NCBI GenBank assembly: GCA_903875225.1
Contig: CAIQVJ010000023.1
Coordinates: 1-38,482, forward strand
Reading direction: 5' to 3'
Source of the DNA: an uncultured Pseudomonadota bacterium
GTDB taxonomy: Bacteria; Myxococcota_A; UBA796; SXON01
Length of the DNA: 38,482 bases
Shown here: piece after piece, positions 22,965 through 31,367 of the stretch
Numbering within the stretch: the stretch's first letter is position 1
Layout: each line of letters begins with the position of its first letter
Notes under the pieces: generated by a model
Databases searched by the model: none
Told to the model about the DNA's origin: nothing
Seen by the model: the letters and a program-made list of their open reading frames with translations, nothing else
Translations under genes and position numbers: made by a program

Positions 22965-24970
22965 GGGGCCCCTCCGTCGTGGGCTGCCGGGCGCGCCGGT
23001 GCCGCGCCGGGGGCCTTGAGGATCCCCCGCTTCTCGAGATCGTCCGCGACGTAGTCGAGATCGAGCTTGTGGAGCGACTCGCGCGTGGGCACGCCCTCCT
23101 CGTTCCAGCCCTTGAAGGCGTAGTACTCGTCGAGGAGCTTCTTCTCCAGCTCCGGGAACCGCTTCTTCCAGTGGTCGTCGGGCGGCTTCTCGTCTGCGCG
23201 CTTGAGGCCCCGCCGGATGTTGTTCGCCCGGACGAGCGTGCGGTTCCGCGCGGTGAGGTGCACCAGCCCGGCCTCGTCGAGATCGAGTCCGGCCCCGGCG
23301 CCGATCAGCGCGGGCAGGTTGTGGATCTGGAACGGCGGCTTGAGCGGGAACGACGAGAGCCCCGCGCACATCCCGGTGCTGTCGTCGATGTAGTGCATCA
23401 TCTCCTGCCAGTGCACGATCTCCGAGGCGATCTCCGCGGTGGGGTAGAGCGGGTTCGAGTTCTCGCCCCTGAGCTCCCAGTCCTCGAACCAGCGCTTGAA
23501 CCGGTCGTCGGGGACATGGTGCCAGTCGGCCGTGAACGCCTCGTTCTCCGCGCGGGTGGGGAACGGCATCTGGGGGAACCCGCCCTCGATCTGCGTGATG
23601 CTGGCCTTCTCCCCGGTGGCGTACATCAGGAAGTACACGGGGTTGAGCATCCCCAGCTTGAGCGGGAGCTGCTCGTGCTTGCGGATGTTGTTGTGGGCGT
23701 AGGCGGGGGCGCCGTTGCCGATCCGCTCCCCGGCCCAGTGCGTGCCGTCTGCGAGCACGTCCCCGATCCCCTCCCGTCGCACGATCTTGTCGAGCAGGTA
23801 GTAGAACCGGCCCTCGCTGTCGGCGGGCATCCCCGGGAAGTCCTTCTCGGAGAGGATTCCGTCCTCCAGGAGCTCGATGGCGAATGCCATGGTCTGCGGG
23901 GCGGTGAACGCGTCCACGCCGTGCTCGGTCGCCTTCTGGGCGATCCGCAGGCCAAAGTCGAGATCCGACATCGCCCCCATGGTGTAGGTGAGCTTCGAGA
24001 AGCACTTCATCATGTAGGAGCAGAACCGCGTGTCGACCGCGATCGAGGCGCCGCACTTCATCGGGCAGTTGTGGCAGGACAGGAGCCGCGTGCGCATCGT
24101 GTCCATCGTGTTCGTCCACTTCTGCTGGATGTCTTCGGTCCAGAACCCCTTCCGGCGGTGGCGCGCGTTCCCCCACACGAAATTCTCGGTGTGCCACTGC
24201 TCGTCGTGCACCGCCATCTCGGCGGGTGATCCGAGGCCCGCCAGGATTGGCATGACGCCCTTGATCGGGTTCTTCTCCCGGACCTTGATGTACTGCAGCG
24301 CCTCGTTGCAGAGGCGCATGAACTCCGCCGGTCGCGCGATGTTCAGGTCCTTCGTCCCCCGCACCGCGATCGCCTTGAGGTTCTTGTCGCCCATGACCGC
24401 GCCCATGCCGAGGCGACTCGCGCTGGATCTGCCCTGCTCGATGGAGGCGAAGAACACCCTGTTCTCCCCTGCCAGCCCGATGGAGGCGACCGCGGCGCCC
24501 GGCTGCTCGAGCTCCTGCCGGATGACCTCCTGGCTCTCCATCGTCCCGAGGCCGCGCAGGTGCGCCGCGTCCCGCAGCTCCACCTTGTCGTCGTGGATCC
24601 ACAGGTACACGAGCTCCGGGGACTTCCCGCGGATGATGACCTTGTCGTACCCCGCGTGCTTGAGCTCCGGCCCCCAGAACCCGCCCATCATCGAGAACGC
24701 GAACAGCTTCGTCTGCGGCGAGATCGCCGAGACCACGGTCCGGTTCGTGCCCGGCGCGGGCGTCCCGGCCAGGAGCCCGGTCCCGAACACCAGCACGTTG
24801 TCCGGCGAGAAGGGCTCGACCTCGGGCGGGATCAGGTCCCACAGCATCCGGGCGTTCGTCCCGAGCCCGCCGAGGTGCAGGGCGGTCAGCCGCTGATCGC
24901 TGGCCACCCGCTGGATGCTCCCGCGCGTGAGGTCGATCTCGAGGTTGAAGCCTGTCTCTGCGTACCTCAT
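22961..24970 (-). CDS. bamB: Tungsten-containing AOR-family catalytic subunit, probably class II benzoyl-CoA reductase BamB
   Basis: 669 residues, the usual size of BamB and AOR. The [4Fe-4S] cysteines are CHNCPMKC (Cys 299, 302, 306) and Cys 535 in STGMCAG. A Cys at 323 and the residues Glu 251, His 255 and His 260 (PAEMAVHDEQWHTE) fall at or next to the positions I recall as the tungsten ligand (Cys 322) and the proton-transfer residues (Glu 251, His 255, His 260) of Geobacter BamB; that comparison is by number, not by alignment. BamB dearomatises benzoyl-CoA using W-bis-molybdopterin. The bamBCDEF gene order supports it. A different AOR substrate is the alternative. ATG at 24970 has AGGA upstream. 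It is first in the operon; its promoter must lie in 24971-25259. Confidence 0.8.
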   Translation of the reverse strand: MRYAETGFNLEIDLTRGSIQRVASDQRLTALHLGGLGTNARMLWDLIPPEVEPFSPDNVLVFGTGLLAGTPAPGTNRTVVSAISPQTKLFAFSMMGGFWGPELKHAGYDKVIIRGKSPELVYLWIHDDKVELRDAAHLRGLGTMESQEVIRQELEQPGAAVASIGLAGENRVFFASIEQGRSSASRLGMGAVMGDKNLKAIAVRGTKDLNIARPAEFMRLCNEALQYIKVREKNPIKGVMPILAGLGSPAEMAVHDEQWHTENFVWGNARHRRKGFWTEDIQQKWTNTMDTMRTRLLSCHNCPMKCGASIAVDTRFCSYMMKCFSKLTYTMGAMSDLDFGLRIAQKATEHGVDAFTAPQTMAFAIELLEDGILSEKDFPGMPADSEGRFYYLLDKIVRREGIGDVLADGTHWAGERIGNGAPAYAHNNIRKHEQLPLKLGMLNPVYFLMYATGEKASITQIEGGFPQMPFPTRAENEAFTADWHHVPDDRFKRWFEDWELRGENSNPLYPTAEIASEIVHWQEMMHYIDDSTGMCAGLSSFPLKPPFQIHNLPALIGAGAGLDLDEAGLVHLTARNRTLVRANNIRRGLKRADEKPPDDHWKKRFPELEKKLLDEYYAFKGWNEEGVPTRESLHKLDLDYVADDLEKRGILKAPGAAPARPAAHDGGAP

Positions 24971-25151
24971 TCCGATTCCTCGCGTGGGGGGAGCAGGCTG
25001 GACATGGGGTCAGTCCCCCAACGTCGGGAGCACCGGCGGCGACCTGCCACAGGTGCCCGTGGAGGTGCGGGGGCCGGGGCTGGGGATCGCTGCGGGGGCC
25101 ATGGGGACGCGCTCGAACGTCGCCTGACCTAGCACCGGCAGGGATCGCACG

Positions 25152-25161
25152 CGACCGGTCG
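25152..25161. promoter_or_regulatory. Palindrome in the divergent promoter gap between bamB and the exporter
   Basis: CGACCGGTCG is a perfect 10-bp palindrome in the 289-base gap (24971-25259) that separates bamB from the divergent exporter operon. A TTGACC box (-35-like) at 25163-25168 follows, then the repeat GGTCTGTCGG/GGTCTGTCGG at 25179-25198. No clear -10 or -24/-12 element is seen, and no bamR/bamV regulator gene is in the window. A regulatory role is a guess from position. Confidence 0.3.
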
Positions 25162-25259
25162 TTTGACCGAGTGTGAGCGGTCTGTCGGGTCTGTCGGGGC
25201 GGTAGATGCTGCCGGGCCCGGACCTGTGCTTACTGAGTGCCGCGAGCCGGGAGTTCGCG

Positions 25260-26516
25260 ATGCCCCCACCCGAAGGCCTGTCCAGGGCGGACGATCAGCC
25301 GCCGGGTCGGAAGAAGGGGAGAGTGCGGCTGCTTCTCCTGATCGGCGTCCCGGTGGCCCTGGGTGTCGGTGTGATCGGCGGGATCCGGGCCCGGGGCCCG
25401 GTGGTCCGAACGACCGTCGCGACGCGGAGCGACCTGGAACAGCACATCGTCGCGAGCGGGCGGGTGCGGGTGCCGACGCGTGTGCAGGTCTCTGCGCAGG
25501 TCCCCGGACTGGTGCTCACCGTGGGGGCCGTCGAGGGGCAGCACGTGCAGGCAGGGGACCTGCTGGTCCGGATCGACGACGCGGAGGCGCTCGCTGCGGT
25601 GTCGCAGGCAAAAGCGTCTGTGGCGCAGGCGAATGCTCGGGTCGAGCAGTTGAGGCGGGTGGGCGCGATCGTCACGACCGAGGCGTTGCGCCAGGCGCGC
25701 ACCAGCCTTGAACGCGCCGAGACGGAGCTCGCGCGCACGCGTCGACTGGCAGACGATGGGGGCGTTCCGAGAACGCAGCTCGACGAAGCGGCCCGCGCGG
25801 TGGACATCGCGCGGGCGCAGGTGGCCGTGGCGGAGGCCCAGCAGGTCTCCTCGTCCCCTGCCGGGGCGGACTCACGCGTTGCGCTCACTGCGCTGCTCAC
25901 GGCCCAGGCCGCGCTCACGGGCGCCAACGTCCGCCTCGCCCAGACGCGAGTGGCCGCGCTGCAGGATGGCGTGGTGCTCACGCGCTCGTGCGAGCCCGGG
26001 GACGTCGTGCAGCCCTCGCGGACGCTGCTGGTGCTCGCGGTGGACGGCGATACGCAGCTGGTGTTCCAGTCCGACGAGCGCGACATCGGGTCCATCGCGG
26101 TCGGTCAGAAGGCCCGGGCCTCCGCCGACGCCTACCCACAGCAACTGTTCGACGCCGAGGTCAGCTACATCGCGCCGTCGATCGATCCGCAGCGCGGCAG
26201 TGTCGAGGTGCGGCTGCGCGTCCCGACCCCGCCCGAGATCCTCAAGCCGGAGATGACCGTCTCGGTCGATCTCACCGTGGGCGCTGTCAAGCAGGGGCTG
26301 ACCCTCGCCAGCGTGGCCATCCACGGCGCCGTCTCGCCCACTCCATGGGTCTACGCCGTCGAGGAGGGGCACATCGCGCGGCACGACGTGAAGCTCGGCC
26401 TGCACGGGGAGGGCTCGGTCGAGATCCTGGAGGGGCTGACCGCCGGCGCCGAGGTCGTGATCCCCGATGGGCGCATCCTGACCCTCGGCCAGCGCGTCCG
26501 GCCGGAGCGCGAGTAG
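25260..26516 (+). CDS. Periplasmic adaptor (MacA/HlyD-like membrane fusion protein)
   Basis: 418 residues. One N-terminal membrane helix (residues 22-41) is followed by a barrel-sandwich lipoyl half (VSAQVPGLVLTVGAVEGQHV), an alpha-helical hairpin rich in Ala/Gln/Glu (about 110-230) and beta-barrel/membrane-proximal domains ending in GAEVVIPDGRI. It forms the periplasmic tunnel of a tripartite or MacAB-like exporter. The ATG at 25260 has GGGAG six bases upstream; an earlier ATG at 25206 lacks a ribosome site and would add an untypical leader. It begins the three-gene exporter operon with the permease directly at its stop. Cargo unknown. Confidence 0.85.
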   Translation: MPPPEGLSRADDQPPGRKKGRVRLLLLIGVPVALGVGVIGGIRARGPVVRTTVATRSDLEQHIVASGRVRVPTRVQVSAQVPGLVLTVGAVEGQHVQAGDLLVRIDDAEALAAVSQAKASVAQANARVEQLRRVGAIVTTEALRQARTSLERAETELARTRRLADDGGVPRTQLDEAARAVDIARAQVAVAEAQQVSSSPAGADSRVALTALLTAQAALTGANVRLAQTRVAALQDGVVLTRSCEPGDVVQPSRTLLVLAVDGDTQLVFQSDERDIGSIAVGQKARASADAYPQQLFDAEVSYIAPSIDPQRGSVEVRLRVPTPPEILKPEMTVSVDLTVGAVKQGLTLASVAIHGAVSPTPWVYAVEEGHIARHDVKLGLHGEGSVEILEGLTAGAEVVIPDGRILTLGQRVRPERE

Positions 26517-27737
26517 ATGCCCTTCGAGTGGTTCGTCGCCCTGCGCTACATCCGGGAGGCCCGGGGGCAGACCGCGCTGATCCTCGCAGCGGTCAGCGTC
26601 GGGGTGGCGGTGATCGTGTTCCTCTCCGCCTTGATCGGCGGCCTGGAGGTCTCGCTCATCGACAAGACGCTGGGCTCGCAGCCCCACGTCACGCTGCACG
26701 AGCCGCGGGAGACCGCGCGTCCGCTGGTCGAGCCGTCTCCCACACTGGCCATCGCGCGGGAGATCCAACCCTCGCCCCAGCGGCTCCGCTCCATCGATCA
26801 GTGGCCGTCGGTGCTCCGGGAGGCCGAGGAGACCGATGGTGTGACCGCGGCTTCACCCATGGTGACCGGCCCCGGTTTTGCCGTCCGGTCGAACGCCACG
26901 AGCCCCATCGTGGTGCTCGGCGTCGATCCGGAGCGGTTCGTCGCCATCATCGACGTGCCCAGGAAGATCCTGCGAGGGCGCTTCGAGGCCGGCGGCGGCA
27001 GGGTGTCGATCGGGTCGACGCTGGCGTCCGATCTGGGCGCCGAGGTGGGTGACAGGATCCACGTCAGCACCACCGAGGGTGTCGATGACGTGGTGACCGT
27101 GGCCGGGATCTTCATGCTGGGCAACGAAGCCGTCGACCGCACCTGGGTGCTCACCTCCCTGCGCCACGCCCAGTCGCTCTACGCGCTGCCGGGCGGTGCG
27201 ACGACGATCGAGTTGAAGGTGGCCGATGTCTTCCAGGCCGAGCAGGTGGCGGTGGCGCTGCACGACCGGACCGGTCTGGACGCTGACAGCTGGATGACGC
27301 TCAACGCCGAGCTCCTCGCGGGCCTCTCGGCCCAGAGCGGCTCAAAGAGCCTGATCCAGTTCTTCGTCGTGCTGGCTGTGGCCCTCGGAATCGCGAGCGT
27401 GCTGATCGTCTCGGTCGTCCAGAAGTCCAGGGAGATCGGGATCCTCCGCGCGGTCGGCACGCCCCGTCACCGGATCCTCTGGGTGTTCCTGATCCAGGGC
27501 GGGCTCCTGGGCCTGGTCGGCTCGTTCGCCGGCTGTGCGCTCGGCGCCTTCCTCGCCAGGGGGGTCGAGGGAGCCAGCACCAACCCGGACGGGAGCGCCC
27601 GGTTCCTCGTGCAGCTCACCCCCCAGCTGTTCCTCTACACCTCGCTGCTCGCGACCGGGGTCGGGCTGCTCTCTGCCGTGATCCCCGCCGTGCGTGCCTC
27701 TCGCCTCGATCCCGCCACCTCGATCCGCAATGGCTGA
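26517..27737 (+). CDS. FtsX/MacB-type ABC transporter permease
   Basis: 406 residues with one N-terminal membrane helix (about 20-41), a large periplasmic domain (about 45-275) and three C-terminal helices starting about residue 280. The C-terminal signature [19 protein letters not shown] is typical of the FtsX/LolC/LolE/MacB coupling region. This topology moves material from the inner membrane outward (lipoprotein release, drug or peptide export). Its ATG follows the adaptor stop directly, with GGAG about nine bases before. It is probably the partner of the ATPase that overlaps its 3' end. Confidence 0.88.
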   Translation: MPFEWFVALRYIREARGQTALILAAVSVGVAVIVFLSALIGGLEVSLIDKTLGSQPHVTLHEPRETARPLVEPSPTLAIAREIQPSPQRLRSIDQWPSVLREAEETDGVTAASPMVTGPGFAVRSNATSPIVVLGVDPERFVAIIDVPRKILRGRFEAGGGRVSIGSTLASDLGAEVGDRIHVSTTEGVDDVVTVAGIFMLGNEAVDRTWVLTSLRHAQSLYALPGGATTIELKVADVFQAEQVAVALHDRTGLDADSWMTLNAELLAGLSAQSGSKSLIQFFVVLAVALGIASVLIVSVVQKSREIGILRAVGTPRHRILWVFLIQGGLLGLVGSFAGCALGAFLARGVEGASTNPDGSARFLVQLTPQLFLYTSLLATGVGLLSAVIPAVRASRLDPATSIRNG

Positions 27738-28416
27738 TCCGCTCCTCCAGCTCGAAGGCATCGTCAAGGAGTATGGCGAAGCCGTGCGAACCCGTGCGCT
27801 GGATGGCGTGGACGTCGCACTGCACAGCGGCGAATTCGTCGCGCTGATCGGCCCCTCGGGCTCCGGCAAGAGCACCCTACTGAACGTGATCGGGCTCCTG
27901 GATCGCCCCAGCGCCGGGCGCGTCGTCCTGGCCGGCACCGAGACCACTTCGCTCGATGATGCTGCGCTCACGAAGCTCCGCGGGCGCACCCTCGGGTTCG
28001 TGTTCCAGTTCCATCACCTGCTCCCGGGCTTCACGGCGCTGGAGAACGTGATGCTCCCAGAGTGGGGCGACCTCGGCCACGGGAGCGCGGAGCTACGGAA
28101 ACGCGGGGAGGAGGCGTTGACCGCGGTCGGTCTCGAGCGCCGGATGCACCACACCCCCTCCCAGCTCTCGGGAGGAGAGGCCCAGCGCGTCGCGATTGCG
28201 CGCGCCTTGTCGCGTCGCCCCGCCCTCCTCCTCGCGGATGAGCCGACGGGCAACCTCGACACGGTCTCTGCCAACGAGGTCTTCGACCTGCTGCGCGACT
28301 TCAACAGGCGGCTGCAGACCACCTGCCTCATCGTCACCCACGACCCGCGAATCGCCGATCGGTGTGATCGCGTGATCCAGATCGTCAACGGGAGGATCGT
28401 GGCTCCAGAGCCATGA
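27730..28416 (+). CDS. LolD/MacB-type ABC transporter ATPase
   Basis: 228 residues with Walker [10 protein letters not shown]-loop FQFHHLLPG, signature [15 protein letters not shown], Walker [13 protein letters not shown] and a switch His in VTHD. This is the LolD/MacB ATPase clade that drives FtsX-fold permeases. The ATG at 27730 overlaps the permease stop by eight bases; upstream in-frame codons belong to the permease and are not used. It ends the adaptor-permease-ATPase operon. Whether it releases lipoproteins or exports a small molecule cannot be told. Confidence 0.9.
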   Translation: MADPLLQLEGIVKEYGEAVRTRALDGVDVALHSGEFVALIGPSGSGKSTLLNVIGLLDRPSAGRVVLAGTETTSLDDAALTKLRGRTLGFVFQFHHLLPGFTALENVMLPEWGDLGHGSAELRKRGEEALTAVGLERRMHHTPSQLSGGEAQRVAIARALSRRPALLLADEPTGNLDTVSANEVFDLLRDFNRRLQTTCLIVTHDPRIADRCDRVIQIVNGRIVAPEP

Positions 28417-28467
28417 CCCTTCGATGATCGAGTATCGCGGGATTCCGTGGGGCCCGGCCCCCCCGCC

Positions 28468-29463
28468 CTACCCCCTCGCCCGATGGATCTCCCCGAACGC
28501 TGCCGCCAGACCGCCGTGGATCCGCCCAACATCCGCGGCGTTCCAACCGGCCGTCGGCTCCCGGACGAACGTCGTGCAATCCTTCCGGTTGTCGAAGCGC
28601 CCGACGGGGAGATGGAACACGCGCGTCACGTAGCGCCCGCCCTCCTCGATGATGCGCTCCACCCGGATGGTGCCGGGCTTGTCGGACTGCTCGAGCAGCC
28701 ACGCCATGTCGTCGCAGGCGTACTGGTCGAGCATGACCTCGCCGGGCACGCTGTGGTGCAGGATGCTGCCCGCGCCGTCGGGCCGGCCGCGCTCGATGTT
28801 CTTGCGGCGGCTCTCGGCCGGGTCCACCCACACGTAGAGCACGCACGCGCGCTCGAGGATCGCAGGCGAGAGCGTCTGGAACGCCGTCGCGTAGCCCTGG
28901 GGCGGGGTGAGGGGGAAGGCCGAGCCATTCCTGCCGCCGCGGGCAGCTTCCATCACGATCGTGGTGCCCGTGCGGTCCTGTGCTGCCTGGCGATTGAGCG
29001 CGTCGTACTCCGCCCTCACCTCGGCCTCGAGGATCTCGCCCACGCGCGTGCGGATGCGCCACGGCACCTCGCCCAGCGGCTGGGGCAGGCCCGCCTTGCA
29101 GTGGGCCGCGTCGAGGCGATCGAAGAGGTGTTGTGCCGCGCTGGCGGCGTTGACCTGGCGGCCGTTCACGAGGTTGTCGTAGTCCTCGTTCAGGAGCTCG
29201 ATGAGGACGGCCCAGGTCCAGTCGTCCTGGAAGGGCCGGCGCGGACCCTTGTAGTACGCGTAGTGCCAGCCGGCGGCGAGCAGCTCGTCGTCGATCCGGT
29301 GCATCAGGTGGACGTAGGGGTAGTCGTCCAGCTGGAGCGTCGGGCCGATCCCGAAGTCCCCCCGGCACTGTTCCGGTGTGAGCGTGGACATGTAGCGCCG
29401 CACCTCCGATTTTCCGGAGGCGGGCAGCGAGAAGATCAGGAGGACGTCGATGGGGGTGGCCAT
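28468..29463 (-). CDS. P-loop protein of unknown function (kinase-like)
   Basis: 331 residues. A Walker A-like loop SLPASGKSE occurs at residues 12-20 right after the start; its first residue is Ser rather than Gly/Ala. Further conserved-looking blocks are QLDDYPYVHLMHRIDDEL, YYKGPRRPFQDDWTW, TIVMEAARGGRNG and VLYVWVDPAESRRKNIERG, which could be a nucleotide-kinase-like lid. I do not recognise a specific family. The ATG at 29463 was chosen because the frame before it is proline-rich and shadowed; the ribosome site is weak. It is convergent with the exporter ATPase and divergent from the DUF4398 gene. Confidence 0.6.
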   Translation of the reverse strand: MATPIDVLLIFSLPASGKSEVRRYMSTLTPEQCRGDFGIGPTLQLDDYPYVHLMHRIDDELLAAGWHYAYYKGPRRPFQDDWTWAVLIELLNEDYDNLVNGRQVNAASAAQHLFDRLDAAHCKAGLPQPLGEVPWRIRTRVGEILEAEVRAEYDALNRQAAQDRTGTTIVMEAARGGRNGSAFPLTPPQGYATAFQTLSPAILERACVLYVWVDPAESRRKNIERGRPDGAGSILHHSVPGEVMLDQYACDDMAWLLEQSDKPGTIRVERIIEEGGRYVTRVFHLPVGRFDNRKDCTTFVREPTAGWNAADVGRIHGGLAAAFGEIHRARG

Positions 29464-29658
29464 GCGAGCGCCTAACCGGGCCGACCGCGCCGCCCCGTGC
29501 GATTCCGGAGCTTCGGAACGCCCGGCCGTCCGCTGTTCGGCCGACCCGGGCGGGACGGGGCCTGCAGCCGGCACAGGAAGTCCCCGGCCTCGCTCGGTGA
29601 CGCGCTCCAGGGCCCGCCGGGCCCCTCACATTGACGGGACGCCCCGCTCATTCTGATT

Positions 29659-29688
29659 GAACCGGGGCTTCCCAACTCCCTCCGGTTC
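29659..29688. promoter_or_regulatory. Inverted repeat upstream of the sigma-54 promoter
   Basis: GAACCGG and CCGGTTC (7-bp arms, 16 bases between) are centred about 60 bases upstream of the -24 box at 29723. This is a reasonable place for an enhancer-binding activator, which sigma-54 RNA polymerase needs. The rest of the 330-base gap (29464-29793) holds the promoter itself and no gene. Confidence 0.35.
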
Positions 29689-29720
29689 GCCCAACATATT
29701 GATCTTGTTCGCGGGCATGG

Positions 29721-29737
29721 CTGGCGCGGAACTTGCT
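29721..29737 (+). promoter_or_regulatory. Sigma-54 (-24/-12) promoter for the DUF4398/OmpA operon
   Basis: CTGGCGCGGAACTTGCT matches the RpoN consensus YTGGCACGN4TTGCW at all but one defined base (G instead of A). GG and GC are exactly ten bases apart. A start site near 29748 would leave a leader of about 46 bases before ATG 29794. Transcription would depend on an enhancer-binding protein not encoded in the window. Confidence 0.75.
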
Positions 29738-29793
29738 CCCGTTGGGCTTGGCTGAACACTCGGCCCGGTCCCCTCCAAACAGGAAATTCCACC

Positions 29794-30165
29794 ATGAACA
29801 CCTCGACCGTTCCGGCGTGGTTGCTGCTTTTTGCAGTCACCACCTCGGGCTGCGCCACCGCTCCCCTGCACACGGAGTCGTCCACAGCGGCCATCCGCTC
29901 CGCCGAGGAGCTCGGCGCGACCAACGTCCCGCGCGCCGCCCTCCACCTCCAGTTCGCCAAGGAGGAGATGGCGGCCGCGTCCGAGCTCAACGCCAAGGGC
30001 AACGCGGAGATGGCGAACTCCTGGCTCCTCCGCGCCGAGGCCGACGCTGAGCTCGCGGTTGCGCTCTCTCGCGCAGATGCCGAGAAGACCGAGGCACAGG
30101 CAGCCGTCGAGCGCGTCCGCAAGCTCCAGTCCGAAAACCCCTATTCTCCTGGTCGTGCACAGTGA
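29794..30165 (+). CDS. DUF4398-type lipoprotein
   Basis: 123 residues. The signal ends in TTSGC with Cys 20, so it should be lipidated and anchored to the outer or inner membrane. The body is a helical Ala/Glu-rich segment (AIRSAEELGATNVPRAALHL, then FAKEEMAAASEL and LLRAEADAELAVALSRADAE), the pattern of DUF4398 proteins. Its function is unknown. It is the first gene behind the sigma-54 promoter and has an AGGAA ribosome site before ATG 29794. It overlaps the next DUF4398/OmpA gene by four bases (GTGA), so the two are coupled and their similar domains suggest gene duplication. Confidence 0.82.
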   Translation: MNTSTVPAWLLLFAVTTSGCATAPLHTESSTAAIRSAEELGATNVPRAALHLQFAKEEMAAASELNAKGNAEMANSWLLRAEADAELAVALSRADAEKTEAQAAVERVRKLQSENPYSPGRAQ

Positions 30166-31133
30166 ATCAACCCAACATGCTGATCCTCCTCGTCACCACC
30201 GCCTTCCTCGGAGGCTGCGCCGCGACGATCCCCACCGAGTTGGCGAATGCGCGAACCGCCTACCAGACGGCGAGCCAGGGTCAGGCCGCGAACCTGGTGC
30301 CCGCCGACCTGCACAAGGCGCATGAGGCGCTCGTCGAGGCCGAGACCGCGTTCAAGGACGACCCGCGCGGCTACCACACGCGCGACCTGGCCTACGTCGC
30401 ACAGCGCAAGTCGGAGTTGGCCCAGGCGCTGGCCGCCAGCGCTTCCGAGCAGAAGAACGCCGCGGTCGCCAACTCGCAGTACCAGGCGACCCAGGACGCG
30501 ATCATGCAAGACACCAGGACCCAGCTCGGGGCCTCCCAGGCCAATCTTGCGGCCTCGCAGAGCGCCAGCGCGCAGACCGCGGACCAGTTGGCTGCGTCCC
30601 GTGCCGAGGCTGCGGGGACGGCGGCGAAGCTGTCTGCCTCCCAGAACGCGGGGGCGGAGACCGCCGCGCAGTTGGCCGCCTCCGAGAACGGGCGGGCCGA
30701 CGCCGAGCGCCGGGCCACCGACGCCACGGCGGCCCTCGCCCGGCTCGCCGCGGTGAAGGAGGAGAGCCGCGGCCTCGTGATCACGCTCTCTGGCAGCGTG
30801 CTGTTCCTGTCCGATCAGGCAACCCTGCTCCCCGCCGCGCAGGCGAGGCTCGGGGAGGTCGCCGACGCGCTGATGGCGACGAAGGGACGCACGATCCTCG
30901 TCGAGGGACACACGGACTCGCAGGGGTCCGACGCGCACAACCTCGACCTCTCCCAGCGTCGCGCGGACGCGGTTCGGGACCTCCTCACCGAGCGCGGCCT
31001 CGACATGTCCCGCGTCCGGGCCGTGGGCATCGGCGAAGCCCGCCCCGTTGCCGACAACGCGACCACCGAGGGGCGCGCGAACAACCGCCGGGTCGAGATC
31101 GTCCTCGAGCCGATGGTCACCGCAGCCCAGTAG
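30162..31133 (+). CDS. DUF4398 lipoprotein with C-terminal OmpA peptidoglycan-binding domain
   Basis: 323 residues. The signal ends in FLGGC with Cys 19. Residues about 25-100 are DUF4398-like, then a long Ala/Gln/Ser-rich helical or coiled-coil stalk (about 105-200) leads to an OmpA domain (SGSVLFLSDQATLLPAAQ, then VEGHTDSQGSDAHNLDLS and RAVGIGEARPVADN) that binds peptidoglycan. It should tether the outer membrane to the cell wall. The GTG start at 30162 overlaps the preceding stop. Role beyond the envelope link is unknown. Confidence 0.88.
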   Translation: MNQPNMLILLVTTAFLGGCAATIPTELANARTAYQTASQGQAANLVPADLHKAHEALVEAETAFKDDPRGYHTRDLAYVAQRKSELAQALAASASEQKNAAVANSQYQATQDAIMQDTRTQLGASQANLAASQSASAQTADQLAASRAEAAGTAAKLSASQNAGAETAAQLAASENGRADAERRATDATAALARLAAVKEESRGLVITLSGSVLFLSDQATLLPAAQARLGEVADALMATKGRTILVEGHTDSQGSDAHNLDLSQRRADAVRDLLTERGLDMSRVRAVGIGEARPVADNATTEGRANNRRVEIVLEPMVTAAQ

Positions 31134-31177
31134 CCCTCCCGGCGTTCGATGACGCCCTACTCGACCAAATCACACTG

Positions 31178-31197
31178 GGCCCGCCCCTCGGCGGGCC
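31178..31197 (+). terminator. Strong GC hairpin in the operon gap
   Basis: GGCCCGCC-CCTC-GGCGGGCC is a perfect eight-bp stem with a four-base loop between the OmpA lipoprotein gene and the DUF3309-like gene. No T-run follows, and it ends 14 bases before the next ATG; it may be an attenuating or mRNA-stabilising hairpin rather than a full terminator. Confidence 0.45.
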
Positions 31198-31211
31198 AAC
31201 TGGAGCCTCTC

Positions 31212-31367
31212 ATGATGTTCATCCTTCTCATCGTCCTCGTCGCCCTTGCACTCGGTGGCGGCGGCTGGGGCTACTCCCGCTACGGTGCGGCGGGCGGCGT
31301 CGGCCCGGTCGGCGTGCTCTTCATCATCATGCTGGCCCTGTACTTCACGGGCAACCTCCATGCGTAG
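31212..31367 (+). CDS. DUF3309-like small membrane protein
   Basis: 51 residues, almost entirely two hydrophobic segments (MFILLIVLVALALGGGGWG and VGVLFIIMLALYFTG) joined by a Gly/Tyr-rich turn (YSRYGAAGG). This resembles DUF3309 miniproteins, about 50 residues with the same two-hydrophobic-segment plan. ATG at 31212 has GGAG six bases upstream; the next codon is also ATG (31215). Its end overlaps the next gene by eight bases, which supports coupled translation. Function unknown. Confidence 0.7.
   Translation: MMFILLIVLVALALGGGGWGYSRYGAAGGVGPVGVLFIIMLALYFTGNLHA

Noticed and set aside
24971..25259. Sigma-54 promoter for bamB
   Set aside because: No GG-N10-GC pair with TTGC on the minus strand; only a palindrome and a -35-like box are present.
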